Assembly: GCA_964432925.1 (NCBI GenBank)
Contig: CAYSPM010000074.1
Span: 1 to 13,315, forward strand
Direction: 5' to 3'
Origin: CAYNTC01 sp964432925
GTDB lineage: Bacteria > Planctomycetota > Phycisphaerae > Sedimentisphaerales > Anaerobacaceae
Length of the DNA: 13,315 bases
The first letter of the stretch is position 1, and each line of letters begins with the position of its first letter. The notes beneath the pieces were generated by a model that searched no databases, was not told where the DNA came from, and worked only from the letters and a program-made list of their open reading frames with translations. Position numbers and translations under genes: made by a program. This document shows positions 13,294 to 13,315 of this stretch, piece after piece.

Positions 13294-13315
13294 AAAAAGT
13301 TGCGAACATTAGATA

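Larger units (their letters stand above)
12903..13315. other. Non-coding region downstream of gyrB
   Basis: No convincing gene is seen. A leftward open frame (12859-13233) overlaps the gyrB end and resembles no family I know. The stretch holds a weak terminator-like stem, three better inverted repeats and a possible outgoing promoter, each listed separately. No tRNA or other RNA gene is recognisable. Confidence 0.6.

Overview
The window looks like a slow-evolving chromosomal region of an anaerobic bacterium, with the dnaN - DUF721/dciA - gyrB block on the right and a very large oxygen-sensitive-type acyl-CoA dehydratase activase on the left. The best guess is a planctomycete of the Phycisphaerae/Sedimentisphaerales type. 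It rests on the dnaN-DUF721-gyrB order, an E. coli-length GyrB, the giant activase and the style of the intergenic repeats; the sequence alone does not prove it.

Layout. Positions 1-645 are non-coding and repeat-rich: a REP-like element, a degenerate heptamer array, T-tracts spaced 10 bp apart, and short palindromes around a candidate promoter. Positions 646-3502 hold four plus-strand genes that could form one operon: a nucleotidyltransferase-like protein, a TPM-domain (YgcG-type) membrane protein, a LemA-family protein and a hotdog acyl-CoA thioesterase. The spacers between the last three carry 7-bp-periodic repeats. Positions 3519-8216 (minus strand, convergent with the thioesterase) encode one 1565-residue protein that joins two activase (ASKHA) domains, a cysteine-rich linker, a DUF2229-like region and a 2-hydroxyacyl-CoA dehydratase D-component-like region.

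Positions 8217-8766 are an AT-rich divergent intergenic region. Plus-strand base composition changes from C-rich on its left to G-rich on its right, so it is a candidate replication origin, although I find no canonical DnaA boxes and no dnaA gene. Positions 8767-12902 encode the sliding clamp, a DciA-like helicase-loader candidate and DNA gyrase subunit B. Positions 12903-13315 are non-coding, with several inverted repeats and a possible outgoing promoter.

Functionally there are three units: a replication/topology operon; a membrane-associated module of poorly understood function (nucleotidyltransferase-like, TPM, LemA); and a self-contained ATP-driven electron-transfer machine for a difficult reduction or dehydration with unknown substrate. 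No mobile element, CRISPR array, tRNA or rRNA was found. I see no clearly new defence or mobile system. The items most worth a second look are the asymmetric tandem activase fusion, the phased T-tracts, the recurring heptamer arrays (one contains a start codon), and the possible origin.
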